Shown here piece after piece: positions 16,823 through 25,315 of a stretch of DNA of 64,000 bases; position 1 is the stretch's first letter, and each line of letters starts with the position of its first letter. The stretch is from a virus. The DNA lies in the IMG/VR virus record IMGVR_UViG_3300032315_001715, positions 1 to 64,000 of that record. One strand, written 5' to 3'. The notes under the pieces are model-generated. The model made no database searches. It was not told where the DNA came from and saw nothing but the letters and a program-made list of their open reading frames with translations. The position numbers and the translations under genes are program-made.

Positions 16823-17698
16823 ATGTTGAGAATCGAAACGATATTTGATGAGTGGGGTAGCATATTCCATAACGATGACATAGATGCTGCGATAGCGCTT
16901 GGGCCTAGATATTGGAAACAAGCAATGTACGATCGGCGTGTGGTGGTTCTAAGAAATCCAGATGCTACCATGGAACAATATTGGAAATGGTGTGCATGCT
17001 TTGGTACACCATGGAACGATGCGCAGTATCGAAGGATGCAAGAAAGATATACCCCGATATCGGTTGATGGTCAGCAGCAGTATATTGGATTGTTTAGCAA
17101 CCAGATATCAACGAGATTATCCAGCGGCGGCATGGTATGGCATGCGGACAATCCAGATCTTGGAGAAAAAAGCCTACCCATGCGAGCGCTACGAATGGTC
17201 AAATGTCCAAATCCAAAAGATGGTCGTACTGGATTTTTAAATGTCGAACTGGCATGGAAGTCCATTCCGGAGTCCGTTAAACAAGAATGGCGTAGCAAGA
17301 AAGTTGAACAACAAAGCTGGTACCAAATTGGTACTAATTTTGAAATCTATCCGGCGGTTAAAACTCATCCGATCACCAAAGTTGAAAGTCCTCGTGCCAA
17401 CGATTGGTGTGTTGCGGGTACCAAAAGGAATGATCGATGGATCCACGATGTTCTAGATGCTGATGACAACCGTGTCGGTGGTCAGGCAATGGGAGATCTG
17501 ATCGGGCTGATGGAAAAGGTTCCGAATTCCATATGGTATCATAACTGGATGGAAGGCGACATCATCATTTATGATAATCAAGCATTTGTACACAACCGCA
17601 CGCCACTAAATCTAAGCGAGGGACAAGAGCGATTATTATGGCGAATGAATGTTGACCATGATTTTGATTTTAAATGGACGGCACCTGATCAATCCTAA
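16823..17698 (+). CDS. TauD/TfdA-like 2OG dioxygenase
   Basis: 291 aa. VVVLRNPDATMEQY resembles the TauD N-terminus; MVWHADNPD gives the H-x-D of the iron site, and AFVHNRTPLNL...ERLLWRMNV the distal His and the 2OG-binding Arg. TauD enzymes hydroxylate small substrates; the target is unknown. AAAGGAGG lies 3 bp before the ATG. Unrelated in sequence to the three oxygenase-like paralogues near lpxC. Confidence 0.85.
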   Translation: MLRIETIFDEWGSIFHNDDIDAAIALGPRYWKQAMYDRRVVVLRNPDATMEQYWKWCACFGTPWNDAQYRRMQERYTPISVDGQQQYIGLFSNQISTRLSSGGMVWHADNPDLGEKSLPMRALRMVKCPNPKDGRTGFLNVELAWKSIPESVKQEWRSKKVEQQSWYQIGTNFEIYPAVKTHPITKVESPRANDWCVAGTKRNDRWIHDVLDADDNRVGGQAMGDLIGLMEKVPNSIWYHNWMEGDIIIYDNQAFVHNRTPLNLSEGQERLLWRMNVDHDFDFKWTAPDQS

Positions 17699-17751
17699 CC
17701 CTGGTCTCCATTTAGATTAATATCTAAAATCCAACCAAGCCATGTTATGGA

Positions 17752-18159
17752 TCATTTGACCAATATCAAGAATTCTTCATACCATGTGATCACGGACGGT
17801 AATCCCTTGGTATGATAATGTGCATGTTTGAGAGCCATTTGATACAGAATTTCTTGTTTTGGATGACCGATCATACCGTGCTGGACAGCGAGATCGTGAG
17901 AAAATTGTTCTAGCAATTGGTTCTGTTTTAGATGCCAACTTTCCAGCATGGATTCGTATTCTACCATCCGGTTTTCCCAATCTTCGAGGGCAGCAGCGTA
18001 TGCCTTGTAATCCGCCGATCCAGGTACATCGGTACCAATTGAGAATACTGGGATCGGGCGAGCCGGCGAGACTGGCCTTGGATCAGAGAGATCATATAGC
18101 CCGGCTTGCACTTTTTCTCGTATGCACATCATGATGAATTGGTCCGCCATTTTGGCCAT
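17752..18159 (-). CDS. Conserved phage protein, unknown
   Basis: 135 aa, mostly helical, with LYDLSDPRPVSPARPIP near the N-terminus. The start is weakly defined (no clear ribosome site; M4 is an alternative). It is followed on the left by a convergent TauD-like gene. Function unknown. Confidence 0.55.
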   Translation of the reverse strand: MAKMADQFIMMCIREKVQAGLYDLSDPRPVSPARPIPVFSIGTDVPGSADYKAYAAALEDWENRMVEYESMLESWHLKQNQLLEQFSHDLAVQHGMIGHPKQEILYQMALKHAHYHTKGLPSVITWYEEFLILVK

Positions 18160-18220
18160 TGATAGCTAACAAACACTACACTTTTGTTTTATGGTCTAGC
18201 CCTAAAAAAATGTCTGTCAA

Positions 18221-18259
18221 AGAAAAACGGTGGATTTGGTCAAATCCACCGTTTTAATA
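18221..18259 (-). terminator. Bidirectional Rho-independent terminator
   Basis: AAAACGGTGGATTT, loop GGTC, and its exact complement; the minus strand continues GTTTTTCTTTG. It ends transcripts of the 18326 gene. Confidence 0.8.
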
Positions 18260-18325
18260 CAAACATGGTAATCAGTTACGGCGCAAATGCCATGGATATG
18301 TCCGTGGCATTTGCCGTTTGGCAGA

Positions 18326-18559
18326 TTAGTTAGCCTGCCAGCTAATCACGCGGTCCTCACGGATGCTGCGCCATTCGCCCTTGACGATATCCCACACGGG
18401 GATCACGCCGGGGTTCTGCCGCATGGTGCCGCCCTTGAAGTCGTAGTTAAACAGCGTCTGGTTCGTCGTGGCCAGCATCTGGCGCTCAGAACCGTCAGCC
18501 TTTACAAAACGAACGTCAACCGGACCGGCGTTCAGGCTTTCAACTAGAGTCATCTTCAT
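18326..18559 (-). CDS. SH3-like barrel protein (DUF2693-like) 1
   Basis: 77 aa. VDVRFVKADGSERQMLATTN, VWDIVKGEWRSIREDRVISW matches a phage family of small SH3-like barrels (DUF2693 type). A paralogue lies at 42044. The start is M3 of the open frame because AAGGA is then 8 bp upstream. Confidence 0.75.
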   Translation of the reverse strand: MKMTLVESLNAGPVDVRFVKADGSERQMLATTNQTLFNYDFKGGTMRQNPGVIPVWDIVKGEWRSIREDRVISWQAN

Positions 18560-18689
18560 TTGCATTTTCCTTCTATATGCTTATGACATCACTAGCTTGC
18601 GCTATAACATTGGTGCTCGCAACCGCTCTTTCTTAGATTATTTTGAGCAGCGCCATATTAGTTTAATCGTCCGGCGTTCGGACAACGGA

Positions 18690-18896
18690 TTAGCCGTCCT
18701 CATTGTTGGTGCAGTCGATCACCCGAAGGCCGCCGCGGCTCAACAGTTTGATTCTGTTCTCCACGTCCTTCAATGCACCAATCCGATGATGTATGGCAAG
18801 GTCGCGTGGGTGATCTTCCAGTGATCGTTCGAGTTCCCGTCGAAAGTCTTCAATTACCGACATAACGTCGCCGCGTCGGAGCAAATCTCTCATCAT
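18690..18896 (-). CDS. Small helical protein
   Basis: 68 aa, one long charged helix (VIEDFRRELERSLEDH) with a short basic end. GAGGA lies just before the ATG; TTGACA at 18926-18931 with a poor -10 may be its promoter. Function unknown. Confidence 0.5.
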   Translation of the reverse strand: MMRDLLRRGDVMSVIEDFRRELERSLEDHPRDLAIHHRIGALKDVENRIKLLSRGGLRVIDCTNNEDG

Positions 18897-18934
18897 GTCC
18901 TCATTAAGCCACTAAATGGCAAGCTTGTCAATGG

Positions 18935-19411
18935 CTACCAAAGCTGATATGGATTAATGGCAAGATTTGCATTAACGTATCTCGAATCATTGGTAACGTC
19001 TTTGAGCAACCAACTTGGAGCTGTCCAACTTTCATTTTCGTTTAACAGCTCGATCTCAGCCAGCCATAACCCATGATTTCTCCCGGCAAACACATCAACT
19101 GACCATTCGTGATTATCGTGATTTAGGAAATACCTGCGTTTTTCAATGGTAGCTACGCACATGTGTTCTAGCATTTCGCTGGCATCGGCTACAGGTATTT
19201 GATATTCGTGTTCGATCCTAGTAATACCAGTGGTCCGTCCCTTGGCGGTGAAATAAGCTTCCTGTGAACCGTCCGGGCTGGTTTGTATCCTAACCCTGAT
19301 AGAAGCTCGGGGGTCAATCGATAGATAGCCTTGGACTATATCCACATACCCCTTGGCATCTCTCCAGGGTATTATGCTTATAGTGAATTTTCGTTCGATT
19401 TCGAGTGCCAT
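18935..19411 (-). CDS. CYTH domain (triphosphate tunnel) protein
   Basis: 158 aa. MALEIERKF is the E-x-E-R-K signature, followed by VQGYLSIDP, ASIRVRIQ, AYFTAKGRT, and WLAEIELLNEN, the acidic and basic residues that line the triphosphate tunnel. Such enzymes hydrolyse inorganic triphosphate or related compounds. AGAGGA lies 8 bp upstream; promoter TTGACC-17-TAGAAT at 19437-19465. Confidence 0.88.
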   Translation of the reverse strand: MALEIERKFTISIIPWRDAKGYVDIVQGYLSIDPRASIRVRIQTSPDGSQEAYFTAKGRTTGITRIEHEYQIPVADASEMLEHMCVATIEKRRYFLNHDNHEWSVDVFAGRNHGLWLAEIELLNENESWTAPSWLLKDVTNDSRYVNANLAINPYQLW

Positions 19412-19436
19412 TTTTATTCCTCTGTATGATAGCAAT

Positions 19437-19465
19437 ATTCTAGCAAATGACACGGAGAAGGTCAA
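19437..19465 (-). promoter_or_regulatory. Sigma70-type promoter of CYTH gene
   Basis: TTGACC, 17 bp, TAGAAT on the minus strand. Confidence 0.65.
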
Positions 19466-19493
19466 TTGATGATGGAATTGTGCAGGTTTATTG

Positions 19494-19500
19494 ATAAATA
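19494..19500 (+). promoter_or_regulatory. T4-like late promoter core
   Basis: TTGATAAATATC lies 31 bp before the 19531 gene and matches the T4 late consensus over ATAAATA. Confidence 0.6.
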
Positions 19501-19530
19501 TCTACATAACAAATCAAAGGATTCATACAT

Positions 19531-19827
19531 ATGTTTTTAGTCCAACGAATCAACACTCGCCCGTCAACTTTGATCAAGTTTTATGCTCCAACGGAAGCAT
19601 ATGCCCTGCATTTCCAAACAGCCTATCGTGAGCATGGGATGGTCCTGTTCGACAGCAGGACCTTGAGCGATGATCTCATGACGCTGACCATCGACACTGT
19701 ATGGCGCGACGAAGATGCATTGAACGTATATCTCGCCGATCCGGTCGTTCGAGAAATGATATCCGTGAGAGATCTATACCTCGCAGAAAACAACATTGAT
19801 GTTGTTCGCAAGGCCAATCCTATTTGA
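19531..19827 (+). CDS. Phage protein, probable late gene
   Basis: 98 aa. FLVQRINTRPSTLIKFYAP, FDSRTLSDDLMTLTIDTVWRDEDALNVYLADP resembles the layout of ABM-like ferredoxin-fold proteins, but this is weak. AAGGA lies 9 bp upstream and a late-promoter core 31 bp upstream, suggesting expression with virion genes. Confidence 0.65.
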   Translation: MFLVQRINTRPSTLIKFYAPTEAYALHFQTAYREHGMVLFDSRTLSDDLMTLTIDTVWRDEDALNVYLADPVVREMISVRDLYLAENNIDVVRKANPI

Positions 19828-19831
19828 TTTG

Positions 19832-19861
19832 GAAAAATCGCGCAATAACAGCGCGATTTAG
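19832..19861 (+). terminator. Rho-independent terminator
   Basis: AAATCGCGC, loop AATAACA, GCGCGATTT just after the 19531 gene; it can also serve the convergent minus operon ending at 19923. Confidence 0.7.
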
Positions 19862-19922
19862 CTTGTGATCGAATGGCAGGTTGGTGTACTGTGCGATCCA
19901 ATCTAATCCAATCTAATGTATG

Positions 19923-20813
19923 TTATCTCTCCCGATACTTGTCAACCAAGGACTGGATGTCAAGCAGCATGGCATCCATACTGGGAACCCGGCTCACCAC
20001 CGCGGATAGGTTGCCATAGTGTTGTTCCAGGCAATTCATCAGCAGCGCCTTGACGCGCTCCTCGTCAGGCCCGTGCGGCAGTTTGGAATTGGCATAGGCC
20101 GTTTCCAATGCATGCTCCTTGTTCTGGAAGTATGCCTCAAACTGATCCAGGGCCCACTCACCGCGCCGGATGCTTTTCAGCTGTTCACGATTGCGTTGCA
20201 GATCAAGATCGCCTTCCACAAGGATCTGCTCAACCTCGTTCATCAGCCGCACGCAGTGATAGGCGAACTTGAGATCGTATCCAAACTCAGCAATCTGCGC
20301 AGCCCTCTTCTCGTTGGAACTGTTGACCTTGTTGCGGATCTTAGATGCCTGCGCATAGGCATAACCCTTGAACTTGTGCCACGCGCCCTTGTGCAAGAAT
20401 GCCTTGCGATTCTCGCGAAATATCTCGGCGATGGGCGTGGTGTGGATGATGGCAGTTCGGGGGACGAACAGCGCATCGATCATGTTTGGATTGTTGTCCA
20501 TGCACAGTTGGAAGAATTGAACGATTGAATAGACTGCAAAATCATATTCAACCTTCTTGTCGGGGTGATGGATGTGATGCTCTTGCCACACGCCGAACCG
20601 CTGGATCTGCCGCCCAAATCCTGGGATCTCTCCGGCCAAATGCGGGAACACCAGTTCCTTGGGAGGGATGCAGACTCCATAGATGTCCTGGTCGCTAGTG
20701 TCGTTAGAGACGCCATAGGCCTGACTGCCCATGACTGTCAAATAAATGGTGTTGTCCGGTAACCAACGCGGAGGATGGATTAGATTTCGCTGGTTTAGAT
20801 CATGTAGCAGCAT
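19923..20813 (-). CDS. RlaP-type nucleotidyltransferase
   Basis: 296 aa. MGSQAYGVSNDTSDQDIYGVCIPP is the nucleotidyltransferase G-S...D-x-D site of the predicted nucleotidyltransferase (RlaP-like) family seen in large phages and bacteria, often with RNA repair enzymes; the third acidic residue may be in VEYDFAVYS. The start is chosen at MLLHDLNQ because AAGGAG lies 8 bp upstream. It overlaps the upstream gene by 14 bp. Confidence 0.8.
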   Translation of the reverse strand: MLLHDLNQRNLIHPPRWLPDNTIYLTVMGSQAYGVSNDTSDQDIYGVCIPPKELVFPHLAGEIPGFGRQIQRFGVWQEHHIHHPDKKVEYDFAVYSIVQFFQLCMDNNPNMIDALFVPRTAIIHTTPIAEIFRENRKAFLHKGAWHKFKGYAYAQASKIRNKVNSSNEKRAAQIAEFGYDLKFAYHCVRLMNEVEQILVEGDLDLQRNREQLKSIRRGEWALDQFEAYFQNKEHALETAYANSKLPHGPDEERVKALLMNCLEQHYGNLSAVVSRVPSMDAMLLDIQSLVDKYRER

Positions 20814-21159
20814 GCTTGGTCTCCTTGAATCCTGGATGCTCGAACCCATAGGCCGTAAATCCGCCACGGGTATCAGTGTCGATGTAGTCCGCGCCAACGA
20901 TGGCAACATCTCCCATGATGGACGTTAGGATTTCACCCGTGGCCACGAGGCCCAGGGCCCACAGCGGCAACAACATGAGACTATCGTCCCAGTTACCGAG
21001 CCCGACATCAAACAGCTCTCGGCATCCGATCGCTTGTAGCTCTGACACGCGGAGCCTGCGATCATCCTGCACCATCCACGGCTGGTACCGCGAGCTGCCA
21101 TCCACGGTCAGGCGGAAACGGGTAAATTCACCGCGGAGTATTTCAATGGTATGGTTCAT
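20800..21159 (-). CDS. Unknown phage protein
   Basis: 119 aa. MNHTIEILRGEFTRFRLTVDGSS start with AGGAG about 11 bp upstream. Mixed alpha/beta, no recognisable motif. Second last gene of a four-gene operon ending in the nucleotidyltransferase. Confidence 0.6.
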   Translation of the reverse strand: MNHTIEILRGEFTRFRLTVDGSSRYQPWMVQDDRRLRVSELQAIGCRELFDVGLGNWDDSLMLLPLWALGLVATGEILTSIMGDVAIVGADYIDTDTRGGFTAYGFEHPGFKETKHAAT

Positions 21160-21181
21160 ACTTCTGGAGTCTCCTATTCCT

Positions 21182-21412
21182 CTACCTATTCGTTTTTTGT
21201 AAAATTTCCTTGATGACAATAGCATTGGCTACCATCTCAATCTCGGATGTAGAGAAAGCACATAATATCCTGCACTCAATACCAGATCTCATGGCTGTTT
21301 CACATAGATACTCGTCTTGCTCGTTGCCCCAAAGATACCGATGTTGCCATTCTAAATCATAGCGGGCCTTGTAGGAACGGCGCATGCGAGTATAATAGTC
21401 ATTTGCAGTCAT
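21182..21412 (-). CDS. Unknown small protein
   Basis: 76 aa, rich in Tyr/Arg at the N-terminus (DYYTRMRRSYKARYDLEWQ). Its ATG overlaps the stop of the upstream gene (ATGA). Function unknown. Confidence 0.6.
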   Translation of the reverse strand: MTANDYYTRMRRSYKARYDLEWQHRYLWGNEQDEYLCETAMRSGIECRILCAFSTSEIEMVANAIVIKEILQKTNR

Positions 21413-21828
21413 ACTCCGAGGATCTCACGTTCTTCATCGGTGAGACGAGCGAGGATCTCCCGGCGTCGCCGTTCCAATGCAAACGCTTCCTGCGCTCGAC
21501 GCTCGGCGTCGCGCTCCTGGTGATCCTCCCACCATTCTTCCAACTGCTGCCAGGTCACGCCACACTCTGTTTCATCAAAATTATCATGGACAGCGTTATA
21601 AACTGCCCTGCGGGCCGCAGCCACGGGCGCTGCGGAGCATTCATATCCTTCCAGATATGCCAGGCTTCTCATCACACCGCACAGCATGGCTTCTAGCTCT
21701 GCGATCTGACGGCCTTGGATATCAATCTTGGCCAGCAGAGGTCCGGTTAGATTGGAATCGCGCTCAGCCTGAGCGGCACGAGCACGAGCATTGATCTCTT
21801 CGGGACTTTCATAAGTCATGCAGGGCAT
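21409..21828 (-). CDS. Coiled-coil rich protein
   Basis: 139 aa, long charged helices with many Arg/Glu. AGGAG lies 9 bp upstream and a promoter TTGACA-16-TATCCT is at 21852-21879. First gene of the nucleotidyltransferase operon. Function unknown. Confidence 0.65.
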   Translation of the reverse strand: MPCMTYESPEEINARARAAQAERDSNLTGPLLAKIDIQGRQIAELEAMLCGVMRSLAYLEGYECSAAPVAAARRAVYNAVHDNFDETECGVTWQQLEEWWEDHQERDAERRAQEAFALERRRREILARLTDEEREILGV

Positions 21829-21851
21829 TGTAGGTCTCCTATGGTTAATCT

Positions 21852-21879
21852 AGGATAACATGATTTTTGTCGTTGTCAA
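21852..21879 (-). promoter_or_regulatory. Sigma70-type promoter of 21409 operon
   Basis: TTGACA, 16 bp, TATCCT on the minus strand; it overlaps the start of the divergent gene at 21860. Confidence 0.65.
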
Positions 21880-22429
21880 CGCCGATATGTTAAATGGGTA
21901 CATGAAAGTTTTGGATCTATTCGCCGAATCACGCCTAGGGCTCGACGAGCTGTTCATGGGCGCGCCAAAGGAAACCACCTGGAGCCATAGCGAGGAAATT
22001 GGTGTGCAAATTTGGAGAACCAAGTTTAAATTCCTTGCTGCTGACAGGCAAGTGGATGTTCACATCGAGCTCGTTGAGGATTTTGAACAGACCTTTGGCA
22101 AATATCTATTCAAGTCCAATGGCATGGCGATCAATCCAAATGCCAAGGGCTTTATCACCGGCTTTGCCGTTGACGGGTCAATGGATATCACCGGATCACT
22201 GGGTACCGAAGCTGCCAAATTGATCGGTGAGGTGCTGTCTCGTTGCATGTATTTTTGGAATCAACACAGTGAGTTCAGCTATGTTGGATTCTCCGCTGCT
22301 GAACAATCCAGGATCAAGCTCTACGCTGCCATGTCTCGTAGATTGGCTGCCATGGCAAGCGCCAAGACGATCACCTCTCGTGGCGATTTTTTGATATATC
22401 TCCCCGAAGCGGAAAACACATCCGCGTAA
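21860..22429 (+). CDS. Unknown phage protein
   Basis: 189 aa, mixed alpha/beta (FVVVNADMLNGYMKVLDLF; DVHIELVEDFE; MDITGSLGTEAAKLIGEVL). AGGA lies 5 bp before the ATG. No family recognised. Confidence 0.65.
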   Translation: MIFVVVNADMLNGYMKVLDLFAESRLGLDELFMGAPKETTWSHSEEIGVQIWRTKFKFLAADRQVDVHIELVEDFEQTFGKYLFKSNGMAINPNAKGFITGFAVDGSMDITGSLGTEAAKLIGEVLSRCMYFWNQHSEFSYVGFSAAEQSRIKLYAAMSRRLAAMASAKTITSRGDFLIYLPEAENTSA

Positions 22430-22430
22430 A

Positions 22431-22437
22431 ATAAATA
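22431..22437 (+). promoter_or_regulatory. T4-like late promoter core
   Basis: AAAATAAATAACATC directly after the 21860 gene and 28 bp before the GTG of the next gene. Confidence 0.5.
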
Positions 22438-22464
22438 ACATCATCACACGCAAGGAGCCACATC

Positions 22465-22809
22465 GTGCGCATATTTGAAATACTGGAAGCCGGAGTTTCA
22501 TCATCAAAGGTCGTTGATAATTTTACCATTGATGACATCAAGCATCTGGAAGGCATGCGAGATCTGGAACAGATGAAGGCCTTTGCTAAAGGCTTGATCG
22601 CCAAACCCAGTGCTCGTCCGATGAAACCGCAAAAGGTCATGTGGCTGACCCAGGCCATTGATGCCAAGACCAATCCGTCAGCCTTGATCAAGCTGATGTA
22701 TGATCTCATGCTGGGCGGCGAAGGCTATGGCGTGATCGGCAGCCGCCGTTCAATGGATCCGAATTCATACCGCCGTACATTTGGAGAGGACGAGTCGAAC
22801 GAGGGCTAG
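22465..22809 (+). CDS. Unknown late phage protein
   Basis: 114 aa, GTG start with AAGGAG 8 bp upstream and a late-promoter core upstream. N-ter MRIFEILEAG; helical middle with basic patches. Likely a minor virion or assembly protein, by regulation only. Confidence 0.65.
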   Translation: MRIFEILEAGVSSSKVVDNFTIDDIKHLEGMRDLEQMKAFAKGLIAKPSARPMKPQKVMWLTQAIDAKTNPSALIKLMYDLMLGGEGYGVIGSRRSMDPNSYRRTFGEDESNEG

Positions 22810-22821
22810 TTGCCCTTGGAG

Positions 22822-22855
22822 AATCCGGTGTATGGATGATACACCGGATTTTATC
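22822..22855 (+). terminator. Bidirectional terminator
   Basis: AATCCGGTGTAT, loop GGAT, and complement, then TTTTAT. It separates the plus gene from the convergent minus cluster of LTW-family genes. Confidence 0.75.
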
Positions 22856-22858
22856 AGT

Positions 22859-23092
22859 TCACGTCCACACAAACGCAAACAACGTGCGATCGTCAATGTT
22901 TTTAAACCAAAATCTGCCACCTTGGTCACAGCACCAGCTATCCGGTAGCAGCTTGTTGTCACACCATATGCGTGCCCGCAATATCCGTTCTAGCTGTCCA
23001 GATCCGTCGCTTGGATCGCCCGGCAACATGCCCACGTGATACGGATAGTCGTCTCGGCGAACCTCTGTTGCGGTCAAAGATAATCCTTCCAT
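22859..23092 (-). CDS. LTW-family small protein
   Basis: 77 aa. Family signature: W-C near the middle (RIWCDNKL) and a C-terminus FWFKNIDDRTLFAFVWT. Its ATG lies inside the V-W codons of the upstream gene (GTATGG). Last of the first cluster. Function unknown. Confidence 0.65.
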   Translation of the reverse strand: MEGLSLTATEVRRDDYPYHVGMLPGDPSDGSGQLERILRARIWCDNKLLPDSWCCDQGGRFWFKNIDDRTLFAFVWT

Positions 23093-23328
23093 ACCATTTC
23101 AAACATCACGGCATCCTCATGCTGTGCAAAATGCCAAATTTCCCCTAAACCATCAGGACGGCTCCAAGAATCGGTAACCCGCAGCGAGGAAGGCGCGATC
23201 CAATTGATGCGTCCGGGCACAGCGGCGATGTTGCTGCGGCACCACCGCCGGCGCGCCGGGCGTAGATCAGCATCAATTGGCAGGGTTACCTGCCAGTAGG
23301 CTGCTTGATGTGGGCGCCTAACCGGCAT
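23074..23328 (-). CDS. LTW-family small protein
   Basis: 84 aa. RRWCRSNI and IWHFAQHEDAVMFEMVW carry the W-C and D-A-V-x-F signatures; a short tail KDYL follows. Start overlaps the HNH gene end by 11 bp. Confidence 0.65.
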   Translation of the reverse strand: MPVRRPHQAAYWQVTLPIDADLRPARRRWCRSNIAAVPGRINWIAPSSLRVTDSWSRPDGLGEIWHFAQHEDAVMFEMVWKDYL

Positions 23329-23884
23329 TGAGTTTTTCTAACAGTTGTCGTTTTCTTTCCAGTTCAACCGGGCTATCTGGATCAAATTTGTTGCCTTTGC
23401 TGGCATTTTTGCTGGCAGCAATTACCTGTAGATTCCACGGAACATGCAGACCGCAAACATTGCTGCCTTGCAAGGGCACGATGTGATCTACCTGGTGTGG
23501 GATGCCAGTGGATTTGGTCAGTTCATCGGCCAGCACATACATGGCCTTTATTTCATCCAGCTGTGATGTGGTCAACCATTTTGGTGTTGCCTTAAGCTTG
23601 GCTGCCCTGCGTTGGGCCTTTAATTTATTGTAATTTGCTCTATTTGTCTTTTGCTCTGCCCCCTTGCATGCATGGCACTTGATTTTGTCACGGCCATCTT
23701 GCGCGGTATGATCCGTGTAGCGAACAAAATCATAACCACCGCAGCGCACACAGGGGGTAGATCGACGGAAACGGACCATTCCTAGCTCGGCAGCACGCCA
23801 TACCGGCATAGCAGCATCATCAAACAGCCCATCAAACAACTCCGCGCGGGTATCGCTAAGATCAAAATCAACGTTGTCAGTCAC
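23318..23884 (-). CDS. HNH endonuclease
   Basis: 188 aa. GTG start with CAGGAG 6 bp upstream; the open frame extends further but overlaps the preceding gene. CVRCGG...CHACKG is a zinc ribbon; HQVDHIVPLQGSNVCGLHVPWNLQVIAAS is the HNH core with N and H in place. It sits inside the LTW cluster, as a mobile HNH nuclease might. Confidence 0.85.
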   Translation of the reverse strand: MTDNVDFDLSDTRAELFDGLFDDAAMPVWRAAELGMVRFRRSTPCVRCGGYDFVRYTDHTAQDGRDKIKCHACKGAEQKTNRANYNKLKAQRRAAKLKATPKWLTTSQLDEIKAMYVLADELTKSTGIPHQVDHIVPLQGSNVCGLHVPWNLQVIAASKNASKGNKFDPDSPVELERKRQLLEKLNAG

Positions 23885-23918
23885 ATTAAGCTCCTGTTGA
23901 AATCGCAAACATCTGCCA

Positions 23919-24143
23919 TCATGGCGTGTCTCCGAGGCAAACAAAGTAAAACATCACAGCATCTTCCTCGGTGAGAAAATGAAACGTCCCCCGACCAGCT
24001 TGGCAGATCCAGCGAGAATGGGGTTGGTTGTCAACCAACCAACGCCATGCTGGAATACAATATCGTCGGGAGCCGGCGGAAAGGGTCACGCACCAAGGAT
24101 GCGTTGGGGTGCTGGTATCGTGCGCTATGGCTCCCTGGGTCAT
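23919..24143 (-). CDS. LTW-family small protein
   Basis: 74 aa. WRWLVDNQ, FHFLTEEDAVMFYFVC. The ATG overlaps the TGA of the upstream family member (GATGA). The conserved Cys after W is replaced by Leu. Confidence 0.6.
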   Translation of the reverse strand: MTQGAIAHDTSTPTHPWCVTLSAGSRRYCIPAWRWLVDNQPHSRWICQAGRGTFHFLTEEDAVMFYFVCLGDTP

Positions 24144-24376
24144 CGCCACACCAACTGGAACAACACTCGGGATTCCAGGATTCGAAAGCGCCAGACATAA
24201 CCGTTGTTGGTCCAGACATGATGCCATTCTCGAAATTCCTCACCGAGATTGGCCTGGCACCACGCTCGACGAGCATTGAACGCTCCGACGGCGAGATCAA
24301 CGCCCTCAGCAACATCATGCCATCCCTGCCATTGCTGTGCAATCTCTGCCATTCTTAATAATAACTGCGACGCCAT
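24140..24376 (-). CDS. LTW-family small protein
   Basis: 78 aa. RAWCQANLGEEF and WRFRILESRVLFQLVWR fit the family. No clear ribosome site; it starts 6 bp after the preceding gene. Confidence 0.6.
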   Translation of the reverse strand: MASQLLLRMAEIAQQWQGWHDVAEGVDLAVGAFNARRAWCQANLGEEFREWHHVWTNNGYVWRFRILESRVLFQLVWR

Positions 24377-24382
24377 GGCGAG

Positions 24383-24598
24383 TCAACACCATGTTAGCTG
24401 GAAAAGCACAGCAGCATCTTGGTCACGGAACCGAAACCTGCCATGTTGGCTTTGGTATTCCCAGTCAGCACGTTCAACGCCCGCGTTGGCCCGGCACCAT
24501 ACCCTGGCATCGTGGATGTCGGTATATCTGCGCAGGCTCCAGGGCACGGTGTACCATGTGATGGTGGAAAACACCGCACCACGGCGGTTTGCCATCAT
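24383..24598 (-). CDS. LTW-family small protein
   Basis: 71 aa. RVWCRANAGVE and FRFRDQDAAVLFQLTWC: the most typical member. It follows the nuclease-like gene by 6 bp. Confidence 0.65.
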   Translation of the reverse strand: MMANRRGAVFSTITWYTVPWSLRRYTDIHDARVWCRANAGVERADWEYQSQHGRFRFRDQDAAVLFQLTWC

Positions 24599-24604
24599 GG
24601 TGTG

Positions 24605-25315
24605 TCAGCCGTCGGATCTCACCACGCGGCTGGCGTGCATGCGATATACTGGTATCTTGTCGCTGGTCTTGAGCTCGTTGATCCATGCATCCCAGCCCAT
24701 CAACGGCGCTCGCGGATTGAACGATATTTCCCTGCCGTGATTGATGAATGATCCCACGGTGACGGTGACGGATCCCGACTTGGTCAATCGGTTTTCCACC
24801 AACCAATCACCATCAAGTTCCCAGGCAGCCACGGGAGCTTCACAGTTGGTCTCGCTGTGAACATCAAACAACGTTAGGATGGTGCGCAGCCTCTTGGTGT
24901 TGCGATGCGCGAGATTTCCCAGCTTATATGCCGCTTGTATCTGGCTGGTCAATCCCGAGGGGATTTTGCCCTCAACGGCTGCCCCGTGGAACAAGGCGCC
25001 GTTTTGATTGCGCCATATCTTGTTGCGATTGACGTCGCAGCTTTTGTGCTCAAAAAACCCAATGGTGCCGTCCTCATCCATGTCATATGCGTCAGGACCG
25101 GTTTGATCGAGGTTTGCTAGATGACCCTGGAACATGCTGGTGATGATGTCGTGGAAGTTGGCCTGTAGAAGATGGGAACTAATGGGTTCGTTGATGCCGC
25201 GCTGCCATGTTGCTGCTGCCATCACCGCGGCCATGGCGGTTATGGTTCCTGCTAGCACGCGGTTAGCCAGTGAGTAGTTGTGATTGATGCGACGCATAAA
25301 CTCTTGGTAGTCCAT
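24605..25315 (-). CDS. Possible PD-(D/E)xK-like nuclease
   Basis: 236 aa. The segment YDMDEDGTIGFFEHKS places D ~10 residues before E-x-K, as in restriction-like nucleases; the rest (LFHGAAVEGKIP, NELKTSDKIPVYRMHASR) is not assignable. Promoter region 25316-25471 contains a GTTGAC-GTT-GTCAAC palindrome. Assignment is tentative. Confidence 0.55.
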   Translation of the reverse strand: MDYQEFMRRINHNYSLANRVLAGTITAMAAVMAAATWQRGINEPISSHLLQANFHDIITSMFQGHLANLDQTGPDAYDMDEDGTIGFFEHKSCDVNRNKIWRNQNGALFHGAAVEGKIPSGLTSQIQAAYKLGNLAHRNTKRLRTILTLFDVHSETNCEAPVAAWELDGDWLVENRLTKSGSVTVTVGSFINHGREISFNPRAPLMGWDAWINELKTSDKIPVYRMHASRVVRSDG

